Shown: positions 44,467-54,180 of the stretch, one piece after another
Position numbering within the stretch: position 1 is the stretch's first letter
How the letters are laid out: every line of letters begins with the position of its first letter
NCBI RefSeq assembly: GCF_900104575.1
Contig: NZ_LT629730.1
Coordinates: 62,001-126,000 of the forward strand
Direction of reading: 5' to 3'
DNA length: 64,000 nucleotides
Origin: Bacillus tuaregi
GTDB lineage: Bacteria; Bacillota; Bacilli; Bacillales; Cytobacillaceae
Notes under the pieces: generated by a model
Database searches by the model: none
Told to the model about the DNA's origin: nothing
Seen by the model: the letters and a program-made list of their open reading frames with translations, nothing else
Position numbers and translations under genes: made by a program

Positions 44467-45750
44467 ATGTCTATTCTAGCAAACTTTCAATCAGCAAAGC
44501 AAGCCTATGAAAAATGGGGAATTCATGTAGATGAAGTATTAGAAAAACTAAAAAATGTACCGATTTCGATTCATTGCTGGCAGGGCGATGATGTAGGAGG
44601 GTTTGAGGTAAATCCAAGTGAATTATCCGGCGGAATTGATGTAACAGGAAACTATCCAGGAAAAGCAAGAACACCTGAGGAACTGCGCCAGGACCTGGAA
44701 AAAGCCTTGTCACTCATTCCAGGTAAGCATCGTGTGAACCTGCATGCCATCTATGCAGAAACAAATGGAGAAGCTGTTGAACGTGATCAGCTGGAGCCGA
44801 AGCATTTTGAAAACTGGGTGAAGTGGGCAAAGGAAAACGGCCTTGGTCTAGATTACAATCCAACCCTATTCTCGCATCCAAAGGCAGCAGACGGTCTTAC
44901 TCTTTCACATCCGGATGAAGAAATCCGTGAGTTTTGGATCGAGCATTGTATCGGCAGCCGTAAAATCGGTGAATATTTCGGGAAAGAGCTTGGTACACCT
45001 GCACTGACAAATATTTGGATTCCAGATGGTTATAAGGACGTTCCGAGCGATCGTCTGACACCTAGGCAAAGATTAAAGGATTCTCTAGACAGAATTTTTG
45101 ACGTCGAAGTCGATGAAAACTATAACCTCGATGCTGTGGAAAGTAAGGTTTTTGGCATCGGCTCTGAATCCTATGTTGTGGGATCTCACGAATTTTATAT
45201 GGGCTATGCATTGAAAAACAATAAATTATGTCTATTGGATACAGGTCACTTCCATCCAACGGAAACAGTTTCAAATAAAATTTCTTCGATGCTGCTATTC
45301 AGCGAAAAGCTGGCGCTGCATGTTTCAAGACCGGTTCGTTGGGACAGCGACCATGTTGTCATCCTGGATGATGAGCTGCGTGAAATTGCTCTCGAAATTG
45401 TTCGCAATGATGCACTAGACCGCACCATTATTGGACTTGATTTCTTTGATGCAAGCATTAATCGTGTGGCAGCGTGGACGATTGGGACACGCAATATGAT
45501 TAAAGCCCTGCTATATGCTCTATTAACACCAAATGAGTACTTGAAGCAGCTCCAGGAAGAGGGAAATTTTACTGAAAGATTAGCGTTGATGGAGGAATTC
45601 AAAACTTATCCATTTGGCGCCGTGTGGGATTACTATTGTGAAAAAATGGGAGTTCCAACAAAGGAAAACTGGCTTGAGGATGTAAAGTCCTACGAAAAGG
45701 AAGTATTAGCACAGCGTACTACAGAAGAGTGTGTCGCTGAACTAGTTTAA
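44467..45750 (+). CDS. rhaA: L-rhamnose isomerase
   Basis: 427 residues (family ~420). Converts L-rhamnose to L-rhamnulose with Mn. Blocks [80 protein letters not shown] and [21 protein letters not shown] give the metal-binding Glu, Asp and His residues. Follows rhaB closely with AGAGAGGAAG before the ATG. Confidence 0.96.
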   Translation: MSILANFQSAKQAYEKWGIHVDEVLEKLKNVPISIHCWQGDDVGGFEVNPSELSGGIDVTGNYPGKARTPEELRQDLEKALSLIPGKHRVNLHAIYAETNGEAVERDQLEPKHFENWVKWAKENGLGLDYNPTLFSHPKAADGLTLSHPDEEIREFWIEHCIGSRKIGEYFGKELGTPALTNIWIPDGYKDVPSDRLTPRQRLKDSLDRIFDVEVDENYNLDAVESKVFGIGSESYVVGSHEFYMGYALKNNKLCLLDTGHFHPTETVSNKISSMLLFSEKLALHVSRPVRWDSDHVVILDDELREIALEIVRNDALDRTIIGLDFFDASINRVAAWTIGTRNMIKALLYALLTPNEYLKQLQEEGNFTERLALMEEFKTYPFGAVWDYYCEKMGVPTKENWLEDVKSYEKEVLAQRTTEECVAELV

Positions 45751-45871
45751 TAGCATAAGAGCGGGATACCCAAGGGTTCAATGCCTCCAGGGTATCTCCC
45801 CTAAAAGAGCAGGAAAAATATTTTATATAAATAAAATGAATGCGATTACAACAAAAGAAAGGAGAACCAGC

Positions 45872-46186
45872 ATGATTAGAAAAGCCTTCATCATGACCGT
45901 GTACCCGGACAAACATGAAGAATATGAGCAGCGTCACAACGAGATTTGGCCTGAAATGGTTGACGAGCTGCATAAGCATGGAGCCAAGAATTATTCGATT
46001 TTTTTAGATAAGGAAACAAGTAAGCTGTTTGGTTATCTGGAAATTGAAGATGAAGAAATATGGAGTCAAATGGCCGCTACTAGCATCAATCAAAAATGGT
46101 GGGAATACATGGAACCGGTAATGGAAACAAATCCGGATAAAAGCCCGGTTTCATTAGATTTAAAAGAAGTTTTTCATATGGACTAA
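45872..46186 (+). CDS. rhaM: L-rhamnose mutarotase
   Basis: 104 residues, the canonical RhaM length. MIRKAFIMTVYPDKHEEYEQRHNEIWPEMVDELHKHGAKNYSIFLD carries the conserved His and Tyr residues; the C-terminal WWEYMEPVMETNPDKSPVSLDLKEVFHM is typical. It interconverts rhamnose anomers to feed RhaA. ATG 45872 has AAAGAAAGGAG upstream, while the 36-nt longer frame lacks a ribosome site. Confidence 0.95.
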   Translation: MIRKAFIMTVYPDKHEEYEQRHNEIWPEMVDELHKHGAKNYSIFLDKETSKLFGYLEIEDEEIWSQMAATSINQKWWEYMEPVMETNPDKSPVSLDLKEVFHMD

Positions 46187-46211
46187 TTTATTATTCATAG
46201 GAGGAAACATC

Positions 46212-47537
46212 ATGGCCAATGTATCAAAGCTAGGAGCCAAGAAGACAACGGGCTGGAAAGCCACCATCTCCGTTGCGATGGCTAACTATATTGAAGCAGG
46301 TTCGATTATTGCAGCAGCAAGCAGTTTAACACTTTGGCAGGCTTATCTTGGTATCGATAGTATAGCAGTCGGTTTATTAAGTGCATTGAGTGCGAATGCG
46401 TTTGGTGCCGCAATTGGTGCTTTAATTGGCGGGCCTTTAACAGATAAGTATGGAAGAAAGTTTATTTTTACCTATGACTTGTTAATGTACATGGTAGGTA
46501 TTCTACTCATTGCGGTTTCCGTGAATTTCCCAATGCTCTTAATCGGTACCGTCATTACAGGTATTGCGGTCGGCGGCGGGGTACCGGTTGCATGGACCTA
46601 TATTGCTGAAGAATCTCCAACAGATAAACGTGCAGCCCACGTAGGTGCCGCGCAGCTTGCTTGGTCAATAGGACCGATGATTACCTTTGCTTTAGCGGTT
46701 GCGTTAGCGCCACTTGGATTACTTGGATCTAGAATTATCTTCTTTCACCTCTTAGTTGTCGCCGCTGTCACTTGGTATATGAGACAAGGCTTAGACGAAT
46801 CAAAACTTTGGGAAGAGCAAAAAGCACAAGACATTAAAAATGAAGCTCGTGGGATTGTACAAAAGAGTTCTTTTAAAGAATTGTTTTCACTAAAAGTAAA
46901 TCGTCAAGCATTATTTATGCTGATTGGAATCTACATGTTCTGGAATTTAACAGCAGGAGCAATGGGTTATTTCATGCCTTATATTTATGAAAATGTCGGC
47001 GGTTTGACAACAGGTCAGGCAAACATGCTGCAGGCCTTCCTATGGATGTTAACAGTAGTGACTACGTATGTTGGATTTATGAAATTAGCAGATAAAGTGA
47101 GTCGCAGTCTTCTATTCGGTATCGGAGCTGTGATGGGTGTCGTTGCATGGATTATCCTAACGTTCATGCCAATGACTTGGCCGACATTAATTGCATTTGT
47201 TATCCTATGGGGTTCTGCTGCAGGTATCGGAGCACAAGCCTTCTATGCATTATGGACAAGTGAGCTATTCCCTACTCGCTATCGTGCCAGCGCACAGGGC
47301 GCCATGTACTTTATCGTTCGTACCGGTATCGCGATTTGGTCCTTCATCCTGCCAACATTAATGCTGACGCTAGGATTTAAGGTGGCTGGAATTGTCATGA
47401 TTGCGTTCTTAGTCATCCACGCAATCATCGGTATTGCTATGGCACCAAATACGCAAGGTAAAACACTACAGCAGATTGAAAAAGAACGTTATGGGGATTT
47501 AGAAGAATACAAGATTAGCAAGGCAAGTAATAGTTAA
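46212..47537 (+). CDS. MFS sugar transporter, probably for rhamnose
   Basis: 441 residues with 12 membrane spans. Sugar-porter signatures include GGPLTDKYGRKFIFTYDLL (loop 2-3), GVPVAWTYIAEESPTDKRA (helix 4-5) and ALWTSELFPTRYRASAQGAMYFIVRTG (helix 10-11). It stands 25 nt after rhaM with TAGGAGGAAAC before the start. The location inside the rha operon, with no other transporter nearby, makes L-rhamnose the likely substrate; it is not a RhaT-family protein. Confidence 0.87.
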   Translation: MANVSKLGAKKTTGWKATISVAMANYIEAGSIIAAASSLTLWQAYLGIDSIAVGLLSALSANAFGAAIGALIGGPLTDKYGRKFIFTYDLLMYMVGILLIAVSVNFPMLLIGTVITGIAVGGGVPVAWTYIAEESPTDKRAAHVGAAQLAWSIGPMITFALAVALAPLGLLGSRIIFFHLLVVAAVTWYMRQGLDESKLWEEQKAQDIKNEARGIVQKSSFKELFSLKVNRQALFMLIGIYMFWNLTAGAMGYFMPYIYENVGGLTTGQANMLQAFLWMLTVVTTYVGFMKLADKVSRSLLFGIGAVMGVVAWIILTFMPMTWPTLIAFVILWGSAAGIGAQAFYALWTSELFPTRYRASAQGAMYFIVRTGIAIWSFILPTLMLTLGFKVAGIVMIAFLVIHAIIGIAMAPNTQGKTLQQIEKERYGDLEEYKISKASNS

Positions 47538-47605
47538 GGTGTCAGGCATCATTACATTTTTTAAGAGATTATAAGGTACTTATTAGCATTATTAAAAAAA
47601 AATCC

Positions 47606-47642
47606 GACTCTATCATTTAGACTGTGGATGATAGAGTCTTTC
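47606..47642 (+). terminator. Terminator/attenuator between transporter and rhaD
   Basis: GACTCTATCAT pairs with ATGATAGAGTC over an 11-nt loop and is followed by TTTCC. It may reduce readthrough from the first half of the operon into rhaD. Confidence 0.7.
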
Positions 47643-47671
47643 CATTAAATACAGTAAGGAGTGCATGAAAC

Positions 47672-48508
47672 ATGATCCCAACAATTGAAAGACAATTTAT
47701 TTATACAGCTCCATTTTTACAAGAAATGGTTGAAACAACGTCTAATCTTTACCGCTTAGGCTGGGATGAAAGAAACGGCGGAAATATTAGCTATCTATTA
47801 AAAGAGGAAGAAGTTCGTCCGTTCCTAGATGTTAACCAAGCGGTTCGAACTATACCGATGAATTTTGATGCTTCTGAGCTTGCAGGGAAATATTTTATTG
47901 TGACAGGTTCTGGGAAATATTTTAAAAATGTTGAGAAGGATCCGAGTACATGCTTGGGAGTCATTCGGATTTCGATGGATGGAAAAAGCTATGAAATCCT
48001 TTGGGGTTTTGAGGATGGCGGAGTGGCGACAAGCGAGCTGCCAACCCATTTAATGAACCATATGGTGCGCTTGTCTGTAGACCCAAATCATCGAGTGATC
48101 ATGCATTGCCATGCGACCCATCTAATTGCCATGACCTTTACGCATAGCCTAAAGGAGGAAGAGATGACAAAGACCCTATGGGAAATGTGTACAGAATGTC
48201 TTGTTGTATTCCCCGAAGGTGTTGGCGTGGTTCCATGGATTGTTCCGGGCACCAATGAAATTGGTGAAGCAACGGCTAAAAGAATGAAGGATGTCCGTCT
48301 TGCTCTTTGGCCGCATCATGGTGTGTTCGGCGCTGGTACAACCATGGATGAAACCTTTGGTTTGATTGAAACAGCTGAAAAAGCTGCAGAGGTATATACC
48401 ATTGTTTGTGCTCAAGGCGGGAAAAAGCAGACCATCACAGATCAGCAGTTGCAAGACCTTGCGGATGCATTCAACGTGGTTCCTCGGGAAGGGATTTTGA
48501 AGCTGTAA
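47672..48508 (+). CDS. rhaD: Rhamnulose-1-phosphate aldolase
   Basis: 278 residues, class II zinc aldolase of the RhaD/FucA type. It splits rhamnulose-1-phosphate into DHAP and L-lactaldehyde. Visible are [14 protein letters not shown] (phosphate binding), [16 protein letters not shown]-like zinc ligands ([13 protein letters not shown]), [30 protein letters not shown] and [29 protein letters not shown] with the third His. ACAGTAAGGAGTGCATGAAAC precedes the ATG. Confidence 0.95.
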   Translation: MIPTIERQFIYTAPFLQEMVETTSNLYRLGWDERNGGNISYLLKEEEVRPFLDVNQAVRTIPMNFDASELAGKYFIVTGSGKYFKNVEKDPSTCLGVIRISMDGKSYEILWGFEDGGVATSELPTHLMNHMVRLSVDPNHRVIMHCHATHLIAMTFTHSLKEEEMTKTLWEMCTECLVVFPEGVGVVPWIVPGTNEIGEATAKRMKDVRLALWPHHGVFGAGTTMDETFGLIETAEKAAEVYTIVCAQGGKKQTITDQQLQDLADAFNVVPREGILKL

Positions 48509-48552
48509 GACTAGAAATATATTAATAGATTAGTAATTAATAGAGAGTATTT

Positions 48553-48577
48553 AAGGGACGCTTTTGTCCCTTTATTT
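48553..48577 (+). terminator. Small terminator after rhaD
   Basis: AAGGGAC, 6-nt loop, GTCCCTT and TATTTA. Weak to moderate. Confidence 0.5.
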
Positions 48578-48624
48578 AAACATATGGTTGTGAAAATCTG
48601 AACAATTTGTAAGGAGGAAAAATA

Positions 48625-49773
48625 ATGAGTCATGTATTTTATGTGCCAAGCATTAATTTAATGGGAAGAGGCTGTCTAAAGGAATTAGGTTCACAAATGA
48701 AGGAATTTGGATTTAAAAAGGCTCTTGTTGTAACTGATAAGTTTTTAAATCAATCTGGAGTAGCGGGAAAAGTAACAGCTCAGTTGGATTCTATTAATCT
48801 AGATTACATCGTCTATGATGATGTAAGGCCAAATCCAACGACTGAAAATGTTTATGCCGGCGTCGATGTATTTAAAACTAATAACTGCGATGTACTTGTG
48901 TCCATTGGCGGCGGGTCACCGCAGGATACAGCAAAAGCGATTGGTCTGTATGTCACAAATGGCGGGGACCTAAGGGATTATGAAGGTGTGGGTAAAACAA
49001 AAAACAAAGCGGTACCGATTGTAGCGGTGAACACAACTGCAGGAACGTCAAGTGAATTCACGATTAACTATGTGATTACGGATAAAGAGCGCGAAGTGAA
49101 AATGGTGATGGTTGATAAAAATTCTTTAGTAACCATTTCTGTAAACGATCCAGAGCTAATGGTAAACAAACCAGCGGCATTAACGGCTGCAACGGGAATG
49201 GATGCACTCACGCATGCCATTGAAGCGATTGTCACACCGGGAGCTTATACCGTAACGGATGCCACTGCCCTTGCTGCTGTTGAAATTGTCTTCAACTATC
49301 TGCCTCGTGCTGTAAAGGACGGATATGATATTGAAGCGCGTGAACAAATGACCTATGTCATGTTCTTAGGTGGAATTGCGTTCAATAATGCAGGCCTTGG
49401 CTTTGTCCATGCGATGGCACACCAGCTAGGCGGCCTTTATGACCTGCCGCACGGTGTATGCAACGCGATGCTTCTGCCAATTGTAGAAAGGGAAAATGCC
49501 AAACGCGACCCAAGAAAATTCCGTGCCATTGCCAAAGCAGCAGGCATTGATGTGGATGGAAAATCAGATAAAGAATGTGCAGAAGAAGTTATAGAAGCCA
49601 TTAAATCACTATCCAAGGAAGTAGGAATTCCAAATACACTATGCGAACTTGGCGTAACGGAGGTTGATTTAGATAAGCTGGCTGACAATGCCCTAAAGGA
49701 TGCCTGTGCTCCAGGCAACCCATTCGAGCCTACCAAAGAAGAAGTTATTAGTATGTTTGAGGAGATTTTATAA
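48625..49773 (+). CDS. fucO: Lactaldehyde reductase / 1,2-propanediol oxidoreductase
   Basis: 382 residues, iron-containing alcohol dehydrogenase. VSIGGGSPQDTAKAIGL, TTAGTSSEFTINYVI, GMDALTHAIEAIVT and HAMAHQLGGLYDLPHGVCNAMLLP hold the nucleotide and iron sites. As the terminal gene of the rhamnose cluster it reduces L-lactaldehyde to 1,2-propanediol, the overflow product of anaerobic rhamnose use. It is a homologue of the DhaT at 14439, sharing the iron-site and nucleotide motifs. TAAGGAGGAAAAATA precedes the ATG. Confidence 0.93.
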   Translation: MSHVFYVPSINLMGRGCLKELGSQMKEFGFKKALVVTDKFLNQSGVAGKVTAQLDSINLDYIVYDDVRPNPTTENVYAGVDVFKTNNCDVLVSIGGGSPQDTAKAIGLYVTNGGDLRDYEGVGKTKNKAVPIVAVNTTAGTSSEFTINYVITDKEREVKMVMVDKNSLVTISVNDPELMVNKPAALTAATGMDALTHAIEAIVTPGAYTVTDATALAAVEIVFNYLPRAVKDGYDIEAREQMTYVMFLGGIAFNNAGLGFVHAMAHQLGGLYDLPHGVCNAMLLPIVERENAKRDPRKFRAIAKAAGIDVDGKSDKECAEEVIEAIKSLSKEVGIPNTLCELGVTEVDLDKLADNALKDACAPGNPFEPTKEEVISMFEEIL

Positions 49774-49787
49774 TTTAGCGGTCACTG

Positions 49788-49832
49788 TGATCAAGCCCCC
49801 AATAAATAGACATTTTTAAAATACGACATTAC
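49788..49832. mobile_element. Solo end of the same IS3-type element
   Basis: TGATCAAGCCCCCAATAAA and the following TAGACATTTTTAAAATACGACATTA match the left terminus of the IS at 40310 (TGGTCAAGCCCCCAATAAATAGACA...CGACATTA) with few changes. No transposase follows, so this is a remnant. It is preceded by GCGGTCACTG. Confidence 0.75.
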
Positions 49833-49909
49833 TAAAAAGAAAAATAAATAGATTTTTTTCATTGATTATTACCAGTTTGGTCATTATCTGTACATATGTG
49901 AATAAACCA

Positions 49910-49923
49910 TGTAAACGCTTAGA
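49910..49923 (+). promoter_or_regulatory. Candidate CcpA cre site before the fumarate-reductase-like gene
   Basis: TGTAAACGCTTAGA matches 13 of 14 consensus positions. Confidence 0.6.
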
Positions 49924-49938
49924 ATGATAGAATTAAGT

Positions 49939-49954
49939 TGTGATTTATTTCACA
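49939..49954 (+). promoter_or_regulatory. Candidate Fnr box
   Basis: TGTGATTTATTTCACA is a perfect TGTGA-N6-TCACA palindrome, the site used by Bacillus Fnr to activate anaerobic genes. It lies 80 bp before the start of the flavoprotein gene. Confidence 0.7.
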
Positions 49955-50033
49955 TGAGACTTTTCACTTTTCGCACTTTTACGAAGGAAGGGTGGGTCTT
50001 ATCACATGAATAACAACTTAGGAGGAAAAACCA

Positions 50034-51842
50034 ATGCAGAAGAGAAAAGTCAGTATTTTATTGTTGTCCCTCATGTTGATTCTAGCGATGTTTTTAGCGG
50101 CATGCGGAAAATCAGAATCAACTGACACAGCAGACACATCAAAATCTGAAGCAGAAGGCTTTACGCCTGGTACGTATACCGGTGTTGGCAAAGGAAATAA
50201 CGGTGAAATCAAAGTAGAAGTCGAAGTAGACCGTGAAAAGATATTGGCAATCAACGTATTGGAACATAAAGAAAGTGAAGGCATTTCCGATGCAGCCATC
50301 AAAAATATTCCACAATCCGTCCTTGACGGTCAAACATTGGCCGTTGACATCGTTTCAGGTGCAACAAACTCTTCTAAAGGTTTAATCGCTGCGATTACAG
50401 AAGCCATAAAGGCAGCTGGTGGAAATATCGATGAACTAAGCAAAAAACAAGCAACAGCTAAGAAAGAAGATAAAGAGTATACAACAGATGTTGTGGTAAT
50501 TGGTGCAGGTGGTGCCGGACTTTCAGCAGCCGTTTCAGCACATGAAAATGGCGCGAAAGTAGTTGTTCTTGAAAAAATGTCCCAAGTAGGCGGAAATACG
50601 ATTCTATCAGGATCTGCTTATAACGCAGTGGACCCTAGCAGACAGGAAGCACAGGGAATTGAAGACTCTGTGGACCTGCACTTCCAACAAACCTATGAAG
50701 GCGGAGACAAATTAGGAAATCCTGAACTAATCCGTACGTTAGTTGAAAATGCCTATCCAACTCTTCAATGGTTAGAAGGCAATGGAATGGAATTTAAAGA
50801 TGAAGTCTTTACCGTTCTTGGTGGCTTATGGCCACGTGCCCATAAACCAGTGAAACCACTAGGAACTGGTTATATTGATACTTTCATGAATTACATTGAC
50901 GGAACAAATGGTGAAGTAGAAGTACTAGTTGAAACAGAAGTAAAAGAATTAATCATGGATGGCGATCGCGTAGTCGGTGTTCAAGCAGAAGGAAAGAATG
51001 GTAATGTAAAAGTAACTGCAACAAAAGGTGTCATTATTGCAGCCGGTGGTTTCGGTGCGAATGTTGAAATGAGAAACAAATATAATGAAACATGGCCTGA
51101 TCTATCAAGCTTAAAAACAACTAACCACACTGGAGCCACAGGTGACGGTATGGTAATGGCAGAAGCAATTGGTGCGAACCTAGTTGATATGGGACAAATT
51201 CAATTATTACCAATGGGTGATCCGGAAACAGGAAGTCTTAGCGGTAACATCGAGCAAGGGGTAGAAAACCGTATCTTCGTTAATAAAGACGGTAACCGCT
51301 TTGTCGATGAAGGCGAAAGACGTGACGTGATGACAAAGGCTCTTATGGAACAGCCAGAACAATTTATGTGGACAATTGTTGACAAGCATTCATATCCAAC
51401 TGGAGATACAAAGAATAACTTCAATGAATCTATTGATGAACTAGTGGCTGCAGGCCGAGCTTATCAAGCGGATACATTAGAAGATTTGGCTAAACAAATG
51501 GGAGTAAATCCGGAAAACTTTGTGAAGGCTGTTGAAGACTTCAACAAAGCGGTTGAAACAGGAGAAGATGCATTTGGCCGTTCGTTATACGACCAAAAAA
51601 TTGATACCGCTCCATTCTATGCTGGTAAAAGGGTACCAACAGTCCACCACACAATGGGTGGAATCCAAATTAATACAAATGCCGAAGTATTAAACAAAGA
51701 AGGCAATGTCATTCCTGGATTATTTGCTGCCGGCGAAGTAACAGGCGGAATCCACGGTGCCAACCGTCTTGGCGGAAACGCGTTAGCTGACATTAATACA
51801 TTTGGTAGAATTGCTGGTAAAAATGCAGCGTTAGCTCAGTAA
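50034..51842 (+). CDS. Extracellular flavoprotein reductase lipoprotein (fumarate/urocanate reductase-like)
   Basis: 602 residues. A lipoprotein signal (LILAMFLAAC) is followed by an FMN-binding domain (about 45-125) with VDIVSGATNSSKGL, the motif for covalent FMN attachment by ApbE. An FAD-binding fumarate-reductase domain (about 145-600) contains DVVVIGAGGAGLSAAVSAHENGAKVVVLEK, GGNTILSGSAYN, NHTGATGDGMVMAEA and GLFAAGEVTGGIHGANRLGGNALAD. No heme CxxCH is present. It should reduce fumarate or a similar unsaturated acid outside the membrane with electrons delivered to the FMN domain. TAGGAGGAAAAACC precedes the ATG. Fnr and cre sites suggest anaerobic, non-preferred-sugar expression. Confidence 0.88.
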   Translation: MQKRKVSILLLSLMLILAMFLAACGKSESTDTADTSKSEAEGFTPGTYTGVGKGNNGEIKVEVEVDREKILAINVLEHKESEGISDAAIKNIPQSVLDGQTLAVDIVSGATNSSKGLIAAITEAIKAAGGNIDELSKKQATAKKEDKEYTTDVVVIGAGGAGLSAAVSAHENGAKVVVLEKMSQVGGNTILSGSAYNAVDPSRQEAQGIEDSVDLHFQQTYEGGDKLGNPELIRTLVENAYPTLQWLEGNGMEFKDEVFTVLGGLWPRAHKPVKPLGTGYIDTFMNYIDGTNGEVEVLVETEVKELIMDGDRVVGVQAEGKNGNVKVTATKGVIIAAGGFGANVEMRNKYNETWPDLSSLKTTNHTGATGDGMVMAEAIGANLVDMGQIQLLPMGDPETGSLSGNIEQGVENRIFVNKDGNRFVDEGERRDVMTKALMEQPEQFMWTIVDKHSYPTGDTKNNFNESIDELVAAGRAYQADTLEDLAKQMGVNPENFVKAVEDFNKAVETGEDAFGRSLYDQKIDTAPFYAGKRVPTVHHTMGGIQINTNAEVLNKEGNVIPGLFAAGEVTGGIHGANRLGGNALADINTFGRIAGKNAALAQ

Positions 51843-51928
51843 TTCAGAACACAGAACACAGAACAGGTCATTGTGACCGCCCGAAGTTATAGCCAAAAAA
51901 CTCTCACCTAAACAAATATAAAAGCAAA

Positions 51929-51994
51929 AAAAGTGTGCCATTGATGTATTGATTTACTACGAAATCAAACATCACCATAATGGCACATTTTTCT
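51929..51994. terminator. Long bidirectional terminator
   Basis: AAAAAAGTGTGCCATT...AATGGCACATTTTT outer arms and TTGATTT/AAATCAA inner arms form an extended hairpin with A and T tracts on each side. It serves the convergent flavoprotein and oxidoreductase genes. Confidence 0.85.
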
Positions 51995-52083
51995 TATGTT
52001 ATTTTTTTACAATTATTTTGAAGCATCAGAAGAACCGTCCCCGCGTTTCTCCTTTCATGCATTCAGCTTCTGTCCTAGTCATT

Positions 52084-54162
52084 TTACACCGGCTGTAAAA
52101 CTCGGCTTTCGCGTTGTTCAATGCTGCGGGCTGCGTCATAGGCATCCCAAATGGCCTTCATCACACTTTCAGGCCTGTCGGCATCGCCAATCAGATACAC
52201 GTTTTCAGCATTCACTTCTTCGTATAGTCGGTTGTCGCTCTCATATCCTGCAGAAACAACAATGTGGTCAGCTTTAATTTGTGATGGCTGTGGCATGCCG
52301 GCGGATCCGATGGTAAACGGCCTTTTTGCCCGGTTGGCAGCATTTGGATAATTTTTCACCGTCGTCGTTACATAGGCGATTCCATCTTCATATTTTGTAA
52401 CGTTCGAGGATTTCAAGACATTGACGTCATAGTAATCCAGCATTTCCATAAGCATATTATAGTTGGCCGCGGATAAGCCAAATGAATTCAGAATCGTATC
52501 CTGTGCTTCAACGACCGTCACGTTTTTGCCCTTTTTACCCAACTCACAGGCCAGTTCAATTCCTGTTAAACCGCCGCCTACGACAACGATATCTTCTCCA
52601 TCGATTGGATTATGCAGCAAGGTATCGACTGCATAGGTTACCAGATTAGAATCGAAGCCAGTGATAGATAGCTTTCGTTCCTTAGCGCCGGTCGCAATGA
52701 AGATATCCTCATAATCATTTTCCGCAATCCATTCCTTTGTCACCTCAGTGTGGAAATGAATATTGACGCCTAAATCATTCATTTGTTTGATATACCATTT
52801 GAGTAAGCGGCGGTCATCTTCTTTATAGTCAAAAGCAGCTGCAGCAATAAAGGCGCCGCCGAGCTGATCTGTTTTTTCCACTAAATCAACCTGATGCCCT
52901 TTGAGTGCACAGACACGGGCAGCCTCCATTCCCCCGAGTCCGCCGCCGACAACTAAGACCCGTCTTGAACGCTCGGCTACTCCAATATCATACGTATATT
53001 CTCTGGCACAGGCTGGATTCACGGCACATGAGATGTCTTTTCCTTGAAAAATGGCAGACAAGCAGCCGTTGTGGCAGCCGATACATGGACGGATATCATC
53101 CAAAGCGCCGGCAGCAAACTTGTTGGCAATTTCTGCATCAGCCAATAATGGACGACCCATGCCCATCATATCGATATCACCATTCGCAATTGCTTCATTC
53201 GCTAACTCAGGGTCATCAAATTTACCAGCGCAAATGACAGGAACGTTTACATGTTTTTTCAGCATTTTAACATCCTCTAAATTGCAGGCCTTTGGCATAT
53301 AAACGGGTGGATGCGGCCAAAACCAAGAGTCGTAGCTTCCGTTATCGCAGTTCAATGCATCATACCCAGCCTCGACCAGTTTTTGCGCCACAAGGAAGCT
53401 TTCCTCATAATCCCGGCCAAACTCTTCAAATTTTTCCCCTGGGAGTGCGCCTCTGTTATAGCCTTTCATATAGCTTTTTATACTGTAACGCAATGTGACT
53501 GGGTAATCATCCCCGCAGGCCTCCTTAATCGCTTGGACAATTTCAACCGGGAAACGCAAGCGATTTTCCAAACTGCCGCCGTATTCATCGGTTCGATGAT
53601 TGGCGTAGGCCATTGTAAATTGATCTAATAAATAGCCTTCATGAACGGCATGAACCTCGACGCCGTCAATTCCAGCCATTTTACATGCTAACGCTGCATT
53701 TGCAAATTGTTCTATATAACTGTGGATTTCCTCCTTCGTCATTTCCCGGTTCTTCTTCGTCGGATCCCATACATTTGGCAATACACTTGGAGCCGGGTCC
53801 TCTGGATTGGTGCTTGAGCGGCCGGATAGGGCAGTGATTTGAACGATGACCTTTGAACCATATTTATGTATGCCATCTGCTAAATACTTTTGCTGCTCAA
53901 TATATTTATTAAACCCTTCCCCTCGGTCGCCGGGTCCATGGCCCTTTGGAAACCAGCCGACAGGAAGCAATCCAGTAATAATTAACCCGGTGCCGCCCTT
54001 GGCTCTTTCAATGTAATAGTCAGCGCCTTCTTTCGTGTACGCTCCGTTCGGGCCCATCAACCGCGGACTAAAAACCCCCATCGGCATCATCGCAATACGA
54101 TTCTTCACTTCCATACTTCCAATTTTAATAGGAGAGAACAAAGCTGGATAACAGTTAGCCAT
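52084..54162 (-). CDS. NADH:flavin oxidoreductase of the FadH / Old-Yellow type
   Basis: About 692 residues. The N-terminal FMN TIM barrel (about 1-335) has LFSPIKIGSMEVKNRIAMMPMG, GVEVHAVHEGYLLDQF and MMGMGRPLLAD. A cysteine cluster follows (CIGCHNGCL...CAVNPAC, about 345-375) for one 4Fe-4S. The C-terminal FAD/NAD domains have RVLVVGGGLGGMEAARVCALKGH and DIVVVGGGLTGIELACELG. The architecture equals 2,4-dienoyl-CoA reductase and enoate reductases that saturate C=C bonds. ATG 54162 follows AAAGGGATG. The truncated LysR gene at 54537 was probably its divergent regulator. Confidence 0.87.
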   Translation of the reverse strand: MANCYPALFSPIKIGSMEVKNRIAMMPMGVFSPRLMGPNGAYTKEGADYYIERAKGGTGLIITGLLPVGWFPKGHGPGDRGEGFNKYIEQQKYLADGIHKYGSKVIVQITALSGRSSTNPEDPAPSVLPNVWDPTKKNREMTKEEIHSYIEQFANAALACKMAGIDGVEVHAVHEGYLLDQFTMAYANHRTDEYGGSLENRLRFPVEIVQAIKEACGDDYPVTLRYSIKSYMKGYNRGALPGEKFEEFGRDYEESFLVAQKLVEAGYDALNCDNGSYDSWFWPHPPVYMPKACNLEDVKMLKKHVNVPVICAGKFDDPELANEAIANGDIDMMGMGRPLLADAEIANKFAAGALDDIRPCIGCHNGCLSAIFQGKDISCAVNPACAREYTYDIGVAERSRRVLVVGGGLGGMEAARVCALKGHQVDLVEKTDQLGGAFIAAAAFDYKEDDRRLLKWYIKQMNDLGVNIHFHTEVTKEWIAENDYEDIFIATGAKERKLSITGFDSNLVTYAVDTLLHNPIDGEDIVVVGGGLTGIELACELGKKGKNVTVVEAQDTILNSFGLSAANYNMLMEMLDYYDVNVLKSSNVTKYEDGIAYVTTTVKNYPNAANRAKRPFTIGSAGMPQPSQIKADHIVVSAGYESDNRLYEEVNAENVYLIGDADRPESVMKAIWDAYDAARSIEQRESRVLQPV

Positions 54163-54180
54163 CTTAAACATCCCTTTCAC

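Noticed and set aside
49788-49832. A second complete IS3 element after fucO
   Set aside because: Only one terminal repeat is present; the following sequence leads straight to the flavoprotein promoter with no transposase frame.
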